Origin: Flavobacterium sharifuzzamanii
GTDB lineage: Bacteria; Bacteroidota; Bacteroidia; Flavobacteriales; Flavobacteriaceae
NCBI RefSeq assembly: GCF_003254585.1
Contig: NZ_QJGZ01000036.1
Span: 186,001 to 250,000 of the forward strand
Direction of reading: 5' to 3'
DNA length: 64,000 nt
Below the pieces are notes generated by a model that was not told where the DNA came from, made no database searches, and worked only from the letters and a program-made list of their open reading frames with translations. The translations under genes were made by a program, and so were the position numbers. Positions 49,055 through 58,172 of this stretch are shown here, in pieces. How positions within the stretch are numbered: position 1 is the stretch's first letter; every line of letters begins with the position of its first letter.

Positions 49055-49825
49055 ATGAGTAGAGAAAACCAGTTAAAAGCATTTGAGAGATTATTGAATA
49101 TCATGGATGAACTTCGTGAGCAATGTCCGTGGGATAAAAAGCAGACCCTTCAGACATTAAGACATTTAACAATCGAAGAAACGTATGAGTTGGGAGATGC
49201 CATTTTGGATAATGATTTAAATGAAGTTAAAAAAGAATTGGGAGATTTACTGCTTCACATTGTTTTCTATGCCAAAATAGGAAGTGAAACCAACGATTTT
49301 GATATTGCTGATGTATGTAATGAAATCTGCGAGAAACTAATTCATCGTCATCCTCATATTTATGGAGACGTAAAAGTAGAAAATGAAGAAGAAGTAAAAC
49401 AAAACTGGGAAAAACTAAAACTAAAAGAAGGTAAAAAATCTGTTTTAGAAGGTGTTCCGAGAAGTCTTCCTGCTTTAGTGAAAGCAAGCCGAATTCAAGA
49501 TAAAGTTAAAGGTGTGGGCTTTGATTGGGAAGAACCTCATCAGGTTTGGGATAAAGTGCAAGAAGAATTGCAGGAATTGCAAGACGAAGTAAAATCGGGA
49601 AATCAAGACAAAATCGAAGATGAATTCGGAGATGTTTTGTTTTCGATGATTAATTATGCTCGATTTTTGAATGTAAATCCAGAAGATGCTTTAGAAAGAA
49701 CCAATAAAAAATTCATTAAACGTTTTCAATACCTGGAAAGTAAAGCAAACGAATTAGGGAAACCGTTAATGGATATGACGCTAACAGAAATGGATGTCTT
49801 TTGGAACGAGGCTAAAAAACTTTAG
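49055..49825 (+). CDS. mazG: Nucleoside triphosphate pyrophosphohydrolase MazG
   Basis: A 256-residue all-helical NTP pyrophosphatase. It has the MazG repeat twice: LTIEETYELGDAILDNDLNEVKKELGDLLLHIVFYA (about 32-67) and LQELQDEVKSGNQDKIEDEFGDVLFSMINYARF (about 172-204), each with E-x-x-E and E-x-x-D Mg-binding residues, plus RHPHIYGD between. It clears abnormal or excess NTPs. Its 3' end overlaps the Fnr-like gene by 4 bp, convergently. Confidence 0.95.
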   Translation: MSRENQLKAFERLLNIMDELREQCPWDKKQTLQTLRHLTIEETYELGDAILDNDLNEVKKELGDLLLHIVFYAKIGSETNDFDIADVCNEICEKLIHRHPHIYGDVKVENEEEVKQNWEKLKLKEGKKSVLEGVPRSLPALVKASRIQDKVKGVGFDWEEPHQVWDKVQEELQELQDEVKSGNQDKIEDEFGDVLFSMINYARFLNVNPEDALERTNKKFIKRFQYLESKANELGKPLMDMTLTEMDVFWNEAKKL

Positions 49826-50505
49826 TTGTCGGCCAATTTCTTTAAAGCACGAACATCTTTAAGCATAATTTTTTTACCAACTAACTCTATTAATCCTAAT
49901 TTATTAAAATCAGATAATAAACGAATACAGCTTTCTGTTGCAGTACCAATGATACCCGCAAGTTCTTCTCTTGTTAGCTGAACTTTAAGTGTTTTATCAG
50001 CATCTTCGCCAAATTCATCATGTAAATGTAATAAGGTTTCAGCAAGTCTTTGCTTAACAGTTTTTTGAACTAAGGCAATTTTTTCGTTCTCAGATTCCTT
50101 TAAATCTTCGCATACAGACTGCATCATATTTAAAGAAAACTGATTGTTGTTATTAAAGAAATTGATTATTTCAGTTTTAGGAATAAAACAAACTTCCATA
50201 TCGGCAATCGCTTTTGCAGTCAAATTTGCAGGCTCATTGCTAATCATAGAGCGTTGTCCAAGAAGTTCACCAGATTTGACCAATTTTACAATTTGATCTT
50301 TTCCGTTTGCGCTCAGTTTTGAAAGTTTTCCAACTCCGTCCTTTACACAGAAAACACCATTGGTTACTTCGCCTTCTTCAAAAAGAGCTTCACCTTTTTT
50401 AATTTTGTAAGTCGTTTTACTGCTGGCTAATTTAATAACTTCTTCTTTGTTAAGGGCTTTTAGTGAGCTTAACTGGCGTACAATGCATTGATCACATTTA
50501 TTCAT
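49822..50505 (-). CDS. Crp/Fnr-family regulator beside the cbb3 oxidase genes
   Basis: A 227-residue dimeric regulator: a cNMP-type sensor domain (about 20-130, KIKKGEALFEEGEVTNGVFCVKDGVGKL), a dimer helix, and a winged HTH (LTREELAGIIGTATESCIRLLSDFNKLGLIE). The recognition helix keeps E and R spaced as in Fnr/Crp (TESCIRLL), but the Ser that Fnr uses for TTGAT is Ile here, consistent with ATGAY boxes. N-terminal CxxC (C4, C7) is followed by scattered Cys rather than the full Fnr set, so an iron-sulfur cluster is possible but unproven. The ATG at 50505 gives MNKCDQC. Confidence 0.9.
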   Translation of the reverse strand: MNKCDQCIVRQLSSLKALNKEEVIKLASSKTTYKIKKGEALFEEGEVTNGVFCVKDGVGKLSKLSANGKDQIVKLVKSGELLGQRSMISNEPANLTAKAIADMEVCFIPKTEIINFFNNNNQFSLNMMQSVCEDLKESENEKIALVQKTVKQRLAETLLHLHDEFGEDADKTLKVQLTREELAGIIGTATESCIRLLSDFNKLGLIELVGKKIMLKDVRALKKLADN

Positions 50506-50523
50506 GACAATATTTGTTTGCTG

Positions 50524-50531
50524 CAAAAATA
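50524..50531 (-). promoter_or_regulatory. -7 element of the Crp/Fnr gene
   Basis: The minus strand reads TATTTTTG, an exact TAnnTTTG, 18 bp before the ATG. No Fnr-like box lies at the matching upstream distance, so no autoregulation by that geometry. Confidence 0.6.
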
Positions 50532-50644
50532 AGGATATTTAGGGGTTTTAACCACGATAATAAGGTAAAATTATTATAAATTAGGGTTTGCTCTCATTTG
50601 AGCTTTTTATTTTATAAATTTAGGAATCCAATTTCAAAATAACA

Positions 50645-50687
50645 TGACAATTATCATCTTAATAATTGTGCTTTAATTGGAAATTTG
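50645..50687 (+). promoter_or_regulatory. Fnr-like box and -7 element of ccoI
   Basis: The dyad TGACAATTATCA (50645-50656, centre 50650.5), flanked by A and T, is followed by GAAATTTG (50680-50687), one mismatch from TAnnTTTG. Centre-to-G distance is 36.5 bp. The ATG at 50708 follows, leaving a leader of about 16 nt. Confidence 0.7.
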
Positions 50688-50707
50688 TGGCAAATAAAAA
50701 CAAGTTT

Positions 50708-53095
50708 ATGAGGGAGCAAAGTTGTTTTCATTGTGGTTTAACTATTGAACAAAATGAAGAAATTGATTTTGATGATAAAAAGTTTTGTTGCACTGGCTGT
50801 AAAACTGTTTACGAAATTTTCAGCATCAATGACCTGACATCTTATTATAATTTTGAAAAGTCTCCAGGCGCCACTCCGCAAGACATCAAAGGAAAATATG
50901 ATTTTTTAGAAAATGAAACCATACTTGCAAAAGTTTTAGAGTTTCAAGAAGGAAACACATCGATTGTTTCACTTAATATTCCGCATATCCATTGCAGTTC
51001 TTGCATCTGGATTTTAGAAAACCTACATCGTCTTCAGTCCGGAATTAACACCTCTCAAGTTAACTTTCATGAAAAGAAAGTTAGAATTACTTTTAATTCT
51101 GATGTCGTTTCTTTAAAAGAAATAGTGTATCTCCTTAGTTCTATAGGTTATGAACCTTATATTAGTTTAGAAAATTACGGATCTGCAAAAACAAAAGTCG
51201 ACAGAAGTTTAACCTATAAATTGGGTGTTGCATTTTTCTGTTTCGGAAACATTATGCTGCTTTCATTTCCAGAATATTTTGAGATGAAAGAATTCTGGCT
51301 AGATAGTTATAAACCGTTTTTTAGATTACTTATTTTTCTTCTAGCTTTACCAACTTTTTTATATTCAGCAAGTGGGTATTATGTTTCTGCATATCATAGT
51401 ATTAGAACCAAAATGCTTAATATTGATATCCCGATTGCTTTAGGAATTATCGTGATGTTTATTCGCAGTACTTATGATATGCTGATGGATCACGGTCCAG
51501 GATTTTTTGACAGTTTGGCCAGTTTGATATTTTTTATGCTTCTTGGCAAAATGTTTCAAATTAAAACGTATAGTTTTTTAAGTTTTGAGAGAGATTTTAA
51601 ATCTTATTTTCCAATTGCTGTTACCAAAATTAATAAAGATGCTTCAGAAGAAAATGTTGCAATTTATGATGTTTTAAAGGGAGATCGTTTATTGATTAGA
51701 AATCAAGAGCTTATTCCTGTTGACGGAATTTTAATTAGCGAAAGCGCCGAAATAGATTATAGTTTTGTTACAGGTGAAGCAGTACCAATCACAAAAAAGT
51801 CTGGTGATAAAGTATTTGCAGGAGGAAAACAGATTGGAAAAGTTATAGAAATGGAAGTTTTACACTCCGTTTCTCAAAGTTATTTAACCCAATTATGGAG
51901 TAACGAAATCTTTCAGAAAAAAGTAGACCAGAAACACAAAACCATAACAGATGCAATAAGTCGATATTTTACCCCCATATTATTGCTAATTGCATTTGCT
52001 GGTTTTGGTTATTGGATTTTTATTGATGCAAATATTGCTTTTAATGTTTTTACAGCGGTATTGATTGTAGCTTGCCCGTGTGCATTGGCGCTAACTGCTC
52101 CGTTTACTTTTGGAAACATATTAAGAATTTTAGGTAAAAAGAAATTCTATTTAAAAAATGCCGTCGTAATCGAACAGCTTGCCAAAGTCGATACCATTGT
52201 TTTTGATAAAACGGGAACAATTACGACCAACAAGAAATCAAATATAATGTATGAAGGTGATCCTATTTCAGATTCAGATACTGTATTGATTAAAAATGTA
52301 TTGCGAGGTTCAAATCATCCATTAAGTCGAATGCTTTATGATTTTCTTCCAGAAACTAAACGTATTAATATTGAAGATTTCCAAGAAATTACAGGAAAAG
52401 GAATTTTGGCTACTGTTGATGGGAAAGAAATAAAAATTGGATCTGGGCAATTTGTTAATGATATAGTTGCGGATGGTTCAGAAATTGAAAAAACAGCTTT
52501 GCATATTAAGATAGGAGGGACGTATTTTGGAAAGTTTACGTTCCAGAATCAATATAGAGAAGGTTTAGAAAAACTTTTTAGCAATCTGAGCAAAGATTAC
52601 CAAATAAAAGTACTTTCTGGAGACAATGATGGCGAAAGGTCAAATCTGGAAGCCATTCTGCCACATGGTACCGAATTGATATTCAATCAAAAACCAGAAC
52701 AAAAACTCGAATACATCAAACAGCTTCAAGAAAAAGGACAAAATGTAATGATGGTTGGTGACGGACTGAATGACGCTGGAGCGCTGGCGCAAAGCAACGT
52801 TGGGATTTCTATTTCTGAGAATGTAAATGTCTTTTCGCCTGCGTGTGATGCAATTCTAGATGCAACAGAATTCTCTCGTTTAAACTACTTTCTAAAGCTT
52901 TCACATAAAGCGATTTCTATTATTAAAATGAGTTTTGGACTTTCATTGCTTTACAACGTTGTCGGACTTGCATTTGCGGTTACAGGAAACTTATTGCCAC
53001 TGGTTGCTGCGATCATCATGCCATTGAGTACAATTACGATTGTAAGTTTTGTGACTTTTATGTCTAACTATTTCAGTAACAGAAATTTAGAATGA
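50708..53095 (+). CDS. ccoI: Copper-transporting P1B-type ATPase of the cbb3 cluster (CcoI/FixI)
   Basis: A 795-residue inner-membrane pump. It has a Cys-rich N-terminal metal domain (CFHCGLTIEQ...CCTGCKTVYE), an HMA domain with IHCSSCIWILEN, eight helices with CPCALAL in the sixth, DKTGTITT (phosphorylated Asp), GDNDGERSNLEAI and GDGLNDAGAL. It supplies copper for assembly of cbb3 oxidase and faces the Fnr-like regulator. ATG at 50708 gives MREQSCFHCG; the longer frame starts inside the promoter. Confidence 0.94.
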   Translation: MREQSCFHCGLTIEQNEEIDFDDKKFCCTGCKTVYEIFSINDLTSYYNFEKSPGATPQDIKGKYDFLENETILAKVLEFQEGNTSIVSLNIPHIHCSSCIWILENLHRLQSGINTSQVNFHEKKVRITFNSDVVSLKEIVYLLSSIGYEPYISLENYGSAKTKVDRSLTYKLGVAFFCFGNIMLLSFPEYFEMKEFWLDSYKPFFRLLIFLLALPTFLYSASGYYVSAYHSIRTKMLNIDIPIALGIIVMFIRSTYDMLMDHGPGFFDSLASLIFFMLLGKMFQIKTYSFLSFERDFKSYFPIAVTKINKDASEENVAIYDVLKGDRLLIRNQELIPVDGILISESAEIDYSFVTGEAVPITKKSGDKVFAGGKQIGKVIEMEVLHSVSQSYLTQLWSNEIFQKKVDQKHKTITDAISRYFTPILLLIAFAGFGYWIFIDANIAFNVFTAVLIVACPCALALTAPFTFGNILRILGKKKFYLKNAVVIEQLAKVDTIVFDKTGTITTNKKSNIMYEGDPISDSDTVLIKNVLRGSNHPLSRMLYDFLPETKRINIEDFQEITGKGILATVDGKEIKIGSGQFVNDIVADGSEIEKTALHIKIGGTYFGKFTFQNQYREGLEKLFSNLSKDYQIKVLSGDNDGERSNLEAILPHGTELIFNQKPEQKLEYIKQLQEKGQNVMMVGDGLNDAGALAQSNVGISISENVNVFSPACDAILDATEFSRLNYFLKLSHKAISIIKMSFGLSLLYNVVGLAFAVTGNLLPLVAAIIMPLSTITIVSFVTFMSNYFSNRNLE

Positions 53096-53149
53096 TTATA
53101 AATTATTGAAGAATATATTTTATTAAATTTAACATATTCTATCTGTCTA

Positions 53150-53192
53150 TGATAATTATCATATTTTATGCGCCCTTAACGAAGTAATTTTG
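53150..53192 (+). promoter_or_regulatory. Fnr-like box and -7 element of the ccoS-ccoNO operon
   Basis: The perfect palindrome TGATAATTATCA (53150-53161, centre 53155.5), extended by A and T to 14 bp, is followed by TAATTTTG (53185-53192), an exact -7. Centre-to-G distance is 36.5 bp, and no -33 TTG is present. The ccoS ATG at 53211 leaves a leader of about 14 nt. Confidence 0.78.
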
Positions 53193-53210
53193 TTAATATA
53201 AATCTAAGGT

Positions 53211-53402
53211 ATGAGTGTTATTTATCTTTTAATTTCAGTAAGTATTTTTGTGGCAATCTGTTTCTTTATTGCCTTTATCGCAGCTGTCAAATCTGGACAG
53301 TACGATGATGATTATACTCCTTCAGTCAGAATTCTTTTTGATGACGAAACAAAAATTAATTCCCAAAATAATAATTCACCAATCGAAGAAAAACAAGTAT
53401 AA
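53211..53402 (+). CDS. ccoS: cbb3 oxidase assembly protein CcoS
   Basis: A 63-residue protein with a single membrane helix (about 3-25, VIYLLISVSIFVAICFFIAF) and a short acidic tail (KSGQYDDDYTPSVRILFDDE), the CcoS pattern. It is needed to insert haem and copper into cbb3 oxidase. First gene of the operon, 2 bp before ccoNO. Confidence 0.88.
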   Translation: MSVIYLLISVSIFVAICFFIAFIAAVKSGQYDDDYTPSVRILFDDETKINSQNNNSPIEEKQV

Positions 53403-53404
53403 TT

Positions 53405-55588
53405 ATGGAAATGGAACAGTTTTATTACGACAACAAAATTGTAAAAAAATTCATTTATGCCACAATTCTTTTTGGAGTTGTAGGTATGTTAGTGGGACTT
53501 ACCTTGGCGGTAATGTACCTTTTTCCCAACATGACAGATGGGATTTCGTGGCTGAGTTACGGCCGATTAAGACCGTTACACACTAATGCGGTTATTTTTG
53601 CCTTTGTGGGTAATGCCTTTTTTGCCGGTATGTATTACTCGCTGCAAAGATTGCTAAAAGCCAGAATGTTTAGTGATTTTCTTAGTAATCTTCACTTCTG
53701 GGGATGGCAGCTAATTATTGTAGCTGCAGCAATTACACTTCCACTAGGTTATACTTCTTCTAAAGAATATGCAGAGTTAGAGTGGCCAATTGATATTGCA
53801 ATCGCTTTGATTTGGGTTGTAATGGGAATTAATATGATTGGTACTATGCTGCGTCGTAGAGAGCGTCACTTGTATGTTGCAATCTGGTTTTATTTAGCAA
53901 CATTCGTAACGGTAGCAGTATTGCATATCTTTAATAATATTGAAATTCCAGTTTCAGGTTTAAAAAGCTACTCTGTGTATGCTGGTGTTCAGGATGCGCT
54001 TGTACAATGGTGGTATGGGCACAATGCGGTGGCATTCTTCCTTACAACTCCATTCTTAGGTTTAATGTATTATTTTATCCCTAAAGTAGCTAACAGACCT
54101 GTTTACTCATATAGACTATCTATTATTCACTTTTGGTCTTTAATCTTTATTTATATCTGGGCAGGACCACACCACTTATTATATTCTGCATTGCCAAACT
54201 GGGCTCAGAATTTAGGAGTTGCATTCTCAGTAATGTTAATTGCTCCATCTTGGGGAGGTATGATCAATGGTCTTCTTACATTAAGAGGAGCTTGGGATAA
54301 AGTTCGTGAAGAACCAGTTTTAAAATTCTTCGTAGTAGCGATTACTGGTTACGGTATGGCAACTTTTGAAGGTCCTATGTTGTCTTTAAAAAATGTAAAT
54401 GCTATTGCGCACTATACTGACTGGATCGTAGCACACGTACACGTAGGAGCTTTAGCTTGGAATGGTTTCATGTCGTTTGGTATTATCTATTGGCTAATTC
54501 CAAGAATGACAAAATCGGAGTTATTCTCTAAGAAATTAGCAAACTTCCATTTCTGGATTGGTACTTTAGGTATTATTGTTTATACAATTCCATTATATGT
54601 GGCAGGTTTCCAACAAGCATCAATGTGGAAACAGTTTAATCCAGATGGTACTTTAACTTATGGAAACTTCCTTGAAACAGTAACTGCTATTATGCCAATG
54701 TATTGGATGAGAGCTATTGGAGGTAGTTTGTATCTGATTGGTATGCTGACATTAGTCTATAATATTATTATGACGGTTAAAGCTGGTAATACAATTGAAG
54801 ATGAATTGGCTCAGGCTCCAGCATTACAAACTATAAAAAGCGGTAGATTAAGCGGAGAGAAATTCCACTCTTGGTTAGAAAGAAAACCAATTCAGTTAAC
54901 TATTCTAGCTACAATCGCAATTTTAATTGGAGGTATTATTCAGATCGTGCCAACAATTATGGTGAAATCAAATATTCCAACTATTTCAAGTGTAAAACCA
55001 TATACACCGCTAGAACTTGAAGGGCGTGACTTATATATCAGAGAAGGTTGTGTCGGATGTCACTCGCAGTCAGTTCGTCCGTTTAGAAGTGAAGTAGAAC
55101 GTTACGGAGTTCAGTCAAAAGCTGGAGAGTTTGTTTATGACCATCCATTCTTGTGGGGATCAAAACGTACAGGGCCAGACTTGTTAAGAGTAGGTGGTAA
55201 GTACAATGATAACTGGCACTTTAACCACATGTGGAATCCGCAAAGTACATCTGCTGGATCAATTATGCCAGGTTATAAATGGCTGTTCGATAACAAGCCG
55301 ATGGATATTTCATTGACTCAGAAAAAAATGCAAGCAATGATTTCTCTAGGGGTGCCATATACGCCAGAAGAAGTTGAAAATGCGCAAAGAACATTAAGAG
55401 AGCAGGCTGTTAAGATTGAAAAAAGTTTAGAAAGCGATCCTGATTTTGTTAAGAGTTATGAAGACAGCCGTAAAAAAGCTGCAGCAAAAGGCGAGAAATT
55501 TATTCCGATGAATGAGAGAGAAATCGTTGCTTTGATCGCTTATATCCAAAGACTTGGTACTGATATTAAAGTAAAAGAAACTAAATAA
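53405..55588 (+). CDS. ccoNO: cbb3 cytochrome oxidase, fused subunits I and II
   Basis: A 727-residue fusion of CcoN and CcoO. The CcoN part (1 to about 470) has twelve helices with the haem and copper His ligands: RPLHTNAVIF, WWYGHNAVAFFLTTPF, GPHHLLYSALPNW, and HYTDWIVAHVHVGALAWNGF. The CcoO part starts near 485 with a membrane helix, has one c-haem site (CVGCH, about 549-553), and the usual SVRPFRSEVERYG and TGPDLLRVGGKY. The fused form is usual in Bacteroidota. It reduces oxygen to water with high affinity. Confidence 0.96.
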   Translation: MEMEQFYYDNKIVKKFIYATILFGVVGMLVGLTLAVMYLFPNMTDGISWLSYGRLRPLHTNAVIFAFVGNAFFAGMYYSLQRLLKARMFSDFLSNLHFWGWQLIIVAAAITLPLGYTSSKEYAELEWPIDIAIALIWVVMGINMIGTMLRRRERHLYVAIWFYLATFVTVAVLHIFNNIEIPVSGLKSYSVYAGVQDALVQWWYGHNAVAFFLTTPFLGLMYYFIPKVANRPVYSYRLSIIHFWSLIFIYIWAGPHHLLYSALPNWAQNLGVAFSVMLIAPSWGGMINGLLTLRGAWDKVREEPVLKFFVVAITGYGMATFEGPMLSLKNVNAIAHYTDWIVAHVHVGALAWNGFMSFGIIYWLIPRMTKSELFSKKLANFHFWIGTLGIIVYTIPLYVAGFQQASMWKQFNPDGTLTYGNFLETVTAIMPMYWMRAIGGSLYLIGMLTLVYNIIMTVKAGNTIEDELAQAPALQTIKSGRLSGEKFHSWLERKPIQLTILATIAILIGGIIQIVPTIMVKSNIPTISSVKPYTPLELEGRDLYIREGCVGCHSQSVRPFRSEVERYGVQSKAGEFVYDHPFLWGSKRTGPDLLRVGGKYNDNWHFNHMWNPQSTSAGSIMPGYKWLFDNKPMDISLTQKKMQAMISLGVPYTPEEVENAQRTLREQAVKIEKSLESDPDFVKSYEDSRKKAAAKGEKFIPMNEREIVALIAYIQRLGTDIKVKETK

Positions 55589-55595
55589 CAGCATT

Positions 55596-55790
55596 ATGTT
55601 TGAACAGATAAAACACAATATGGAAACAATATCGGGTGTAGAATTATACCCGATTATTTCCCTCTTAATTTTCTTCTTCTTCTTTGTAGGATTAGGCATT
55701 TGGGTGTTCTCTTATAGAAAAGAAAAAATTCAAGAAATGAGTAATATACCTTTAGATGAAGGACTTAGTGTAATCACAAAAGATAGATAA
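55596..55790 (+). CDS. ccoQ: CcoQ-like small cbb3 oxidase subunit
   Basis: A 64-residue protein with one membrane helix (LYPIISLLIFFFFFVGLGIWVF) and a charged tail, placed between ccoNO and ccoP as CcoQ is elsewhere. Sequence in this family is little conserved, so the call rests mainly on position and size. Confidence 0.78.
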   Translation: MFEQIKHNMETISGVELYPIISLLIFFFFFVGLGIWVFSYRKEKIQEMSNIPLDEGLSVITKDR

Positions 55791-55792
55791 AA

Positions 55793-56731
55793 ATGAAAAA
55801 GTTTTTCCCAGTATATGTTAGAGTACCGTTGATTTTCTTCATCGTATTTGCTTTGATGGAATATTTTATAGACTCTGGTGACAAGCCGGCTTTTGTAAAA
55901 TTTCCAATGGTGTCACTCTTTTTATTTGTCTTTTTATTTATCCTAATTGCTATCGAGATTACGCTTAGTGCTGTAAATCGAGTGATGTATCAATTATTAT
56001 CGCCAGAAGAAAAAGCTCAAAAAGAACTTGAAGAAAGTTTAAGCCTCAAAGAAAGCACTTGGTTTAAAAACCTAATGCACAAATTGACTAAAACAGAACC
56101 AATTGAAAAAGAAGCCGATTTATTGATGGATCATGATTATGACGGAATCAAAGAGCTGGATAATAATTTACCGCCATGGTGGGTGTATTTGTTCTACATC
56201 TGTATCATTTTCGGAGTAATTTATGTAGTTCGTTACGATGTTTTAGGAGCGGATGATCAGGAAATGGAATTGAAAAAAGAAATGGCGCAGGCAAAAATTG
56301 ATGTTGAAGAATATATGAAAACTGCTCCAGATTTGATGGATGAAAAAACGGTTGTTTTATTAACTGACGAACCAAGTTTAGCAGCAGGAAAAGAAATCTT
56401 TACAACAAATTGTGCAGCCTGTCACCGTGCCGATGCAGGAGGACAGATTGGACCAAACCTAACAGATGATAAATGGATTTTAGGAGGAGGAATTAAAAAT
56501 CTATTCCACACCATTACAAACGGAGGTAGAGACGGTAAAGGGATGATTGCTTGGAAAGGAACTCTTAAGCCAAAAGAAATACAAAAAGTGGCAAGCTACA
56601 TTCTGTCTTTACAAGGAAGCAATCCGAAAGATCCAAAAGAAGCAGAGGGAGAAGTTTGGGTAGATGATAGTGCTCCCAAAACAGATGCAGCCTCTGCAAC
56701 CCCAAAAGATACCACAGAAGTTAAAAAATAA
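55793..56731 (+). CDS. ccoP: cbb3 oxidase subunit III (CcoP), single c-haem
   Basis: A 312-residue membrane cytochrome. Two N-terminal helices (about 8-25 and 40-60) precede the typical CcoP segment DHDYDGIKELDNNLPPWWVYLFYICIIFGVIYVV, then one cytochrome c domain with a single CAACH site (about 207-211) and MIAWKG for the Met ligand. Proteobacterial CcoP has two c-haems; here only one is present, with an extra pair of helices. The tail is acidic. Confidence 0.92.
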   Translation: MKKFFPVYVRVPLIFFIVFALMEYFIDSGDKPAFVKFPMVSLFLFVFLFILIAIEITLSAVNRVMYQLLSPEEKAQKELEESLSLKESTWFKNLMHKLTKTEPIEKEADLLMDHDYDGIKELDNNLPPWWVYLFYICIIFGVIYVVRYDVLGADDQEMELKKEMAQAKIDVEEYMKTAPDLMDEKTVVLLTDEPSLAAGKEIFTTNCAACHRADAGGQIGPNLTDDKWILGGGIKNLFHTITNGGRDGKGMIAWKGTLKPKEIQKVASYILSLQGSNPKDPKEAEGEVWVDDSAPKTDAASATPKDTTEVKK

Positions 56732-56741
56732 TTAGAATATC

Positions 56742-58160
56742 ATGTCAAATTTACCAGACGAAGCTTTTAGAGATACCATTGGAACAATAGATGAAGGTGG
56801 GAAACGAAAATTTATATTTCCTAAAAAACCGTCTGGTAAATTTTATGATTATAGGAAAATTGTCAGCTATGTTTTATTGGCAATTTTATTCATAAATCCT
56901 TTTATTAAGGTTAATGGGAATCAGTTTATGATGTTCAATATCTTGGAACGTCGTTTTAATATTTTTGGATTCCCTTTCTGGCCTCAGGATTTTTATCTCT
57001 TCGTAATTTCAATGCTTGTCGGCGTTGTATTTGTAATTTTATTTACTGTTGTTTTCGGAAGAATATTTTGTGGTTGGATCTGTCCGCAGACTATTTTCCT
57101 TGAAATGGTTTTTCGTCGCATAGAATATTGGATTGATGGAGATCGTGGTTCTCAGTCTCGTTTAGCAAGAATGGAATGGAATAGTGAGAAAATTAGAAAA
57201 CGAGTTCTAAAATGGACTATTTTTTTCTTGATCTCTTTCCTTATTGCCAATATTTTTCTTGCTTATTTAGTGGGAAGCGATACTTTGTTCTTAATGATAG
57301 AACAAGGCCCTATTGCTCAAGCTAGTAATTTTATCGCACTGCTTATATTTACTGGAATCTTCTATTTTGTTTTTGTATGGTTTCGTGAACAGGTTTGTAT
57401 TATAGCCTGTCCATACGGAAGATTACAAGGTGTTCTTTTAGACAATAAATCAATAAATGTTGCCTACGATTTTGTACGTGGAGAAAAAGAAGAAGGACGC
57501 GCAAAATTCAAAAAGAATGAAGACAGAGCATTAACAGGAAAAGGAGATTGTATTGATTGTCTGCAATGCGTTCATGTTTGCCCGATGGGAATAGATATTA
57601 GAAACGGAACGCAGCTAGAATGTACAAACTGTACAGCTTGTATTGATGAATGTGACCATATTATGGAATCTGTTGGTTTGCCAAAAGGTCTTATTCGCTA
57701 TGCATCTGAAGATGAAATTGCAAAAAAAGAACCTTTCAAGTTTACTTCAAGAATGAAAGGTTATACAGCGGTTTTATTTATTTTATTGAGTATTTTTGTT
57801 GGAATGCTGTTTTTAAGAACAGATGTTCAGGCAGTTGTACTACGTTTGCCTGGTCAGTTATTCCAGCATAATGGAGAAAAAATCAGTAATGTTTACACTT
57901 ATAAAATTGTAAACAAAACAATGAAAGATTACAACGATATTCATTTCGAATTAATCGATCAAAAAGGTGAAATAAAAAATGTTGGTAAAAGACATTTTAA
58001 AGTTCCAAAAGAAGGAATTTCTCAAGGAACATTGTTTATCGAAATTGATGAAGTTTTATTGGAAAGTGATAAAACTAAAGTAAAAATAGGAGTTTATAAT
58101 GGTTCTGAACTCATAGAAACTACATCAACAAATTTCTTAGGGCCACGCAGTTTTAATTAA
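56742..58160 (+). CDS. ccoG: Cytochrome oxidase accessory protein CcoG (FixG/RdxA)
   Basis: A 472-residue membrane protein with iron-sulfur clusters that reduces copper for the cbb3 oxidase. Helices at about 40-60, 85-105, 155-180, and 190-215 surround FCGWICPQTIFLEM and CIIACPYGRLQG; two 4Fe-4S Cys clusters follow (CIDCLQCVHVCPMG and CTNCTACIDECD); then a helix and a C-terminal Ig-like domain (VYTYKIVNKTMKDYNDI). Part of the operon. Confidence 0.95.
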   Translation: MSNLPDEAFRDTIGTIDEGGKRKFIFPKKPSGKFYDYRKIVSYVLLAILFINPFIKVNGNQFMMFNILERRFNIFGFPFWPQDFYLFVISMLVGVVFVILFTVVFGRIFCGWICPQTIFLEMVFRRIEYWIDGDRGSQSRLARMEWNSEKIRKRVLKWTIFFLISFLIANIFLAYLVGSDTLFLMIEQGPIAQASNFIALLIFTGIFYFVFVWFREQVCIIACPYGRLQGVLLDNKSINVAYDFVRGEKEEGRAKFKKNEDRALTGKGDCIDCLQCVHVCPMGIDIRNGTQLECTNCTACIDECDHIMESVGLPKGLIRYASEDEIAKKEPFKFTSRMKGYTAVLFILLSIFVGMLFLRTDVQAVVLRLPGQLFQHNGEKISNVYTYKIVNKTMKDYNDIHFELIDQKGEIKNVGKRHFKVPKEGISQGTLFIEIDEVLLESDKTKVKIGVYNGSELIETTSTNFLGPRSFN

Positions 58161-58172
58161 AACATTTATATC

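Noticed and set aside
50506..50644. Fnr-like box controlling the Crp/Fnr gene itself
   Set aside because: At the distance used by the other four promoters there is no TGA/TCA dyad. The ccoI box is over 110 bp away and too far for the same geometry.
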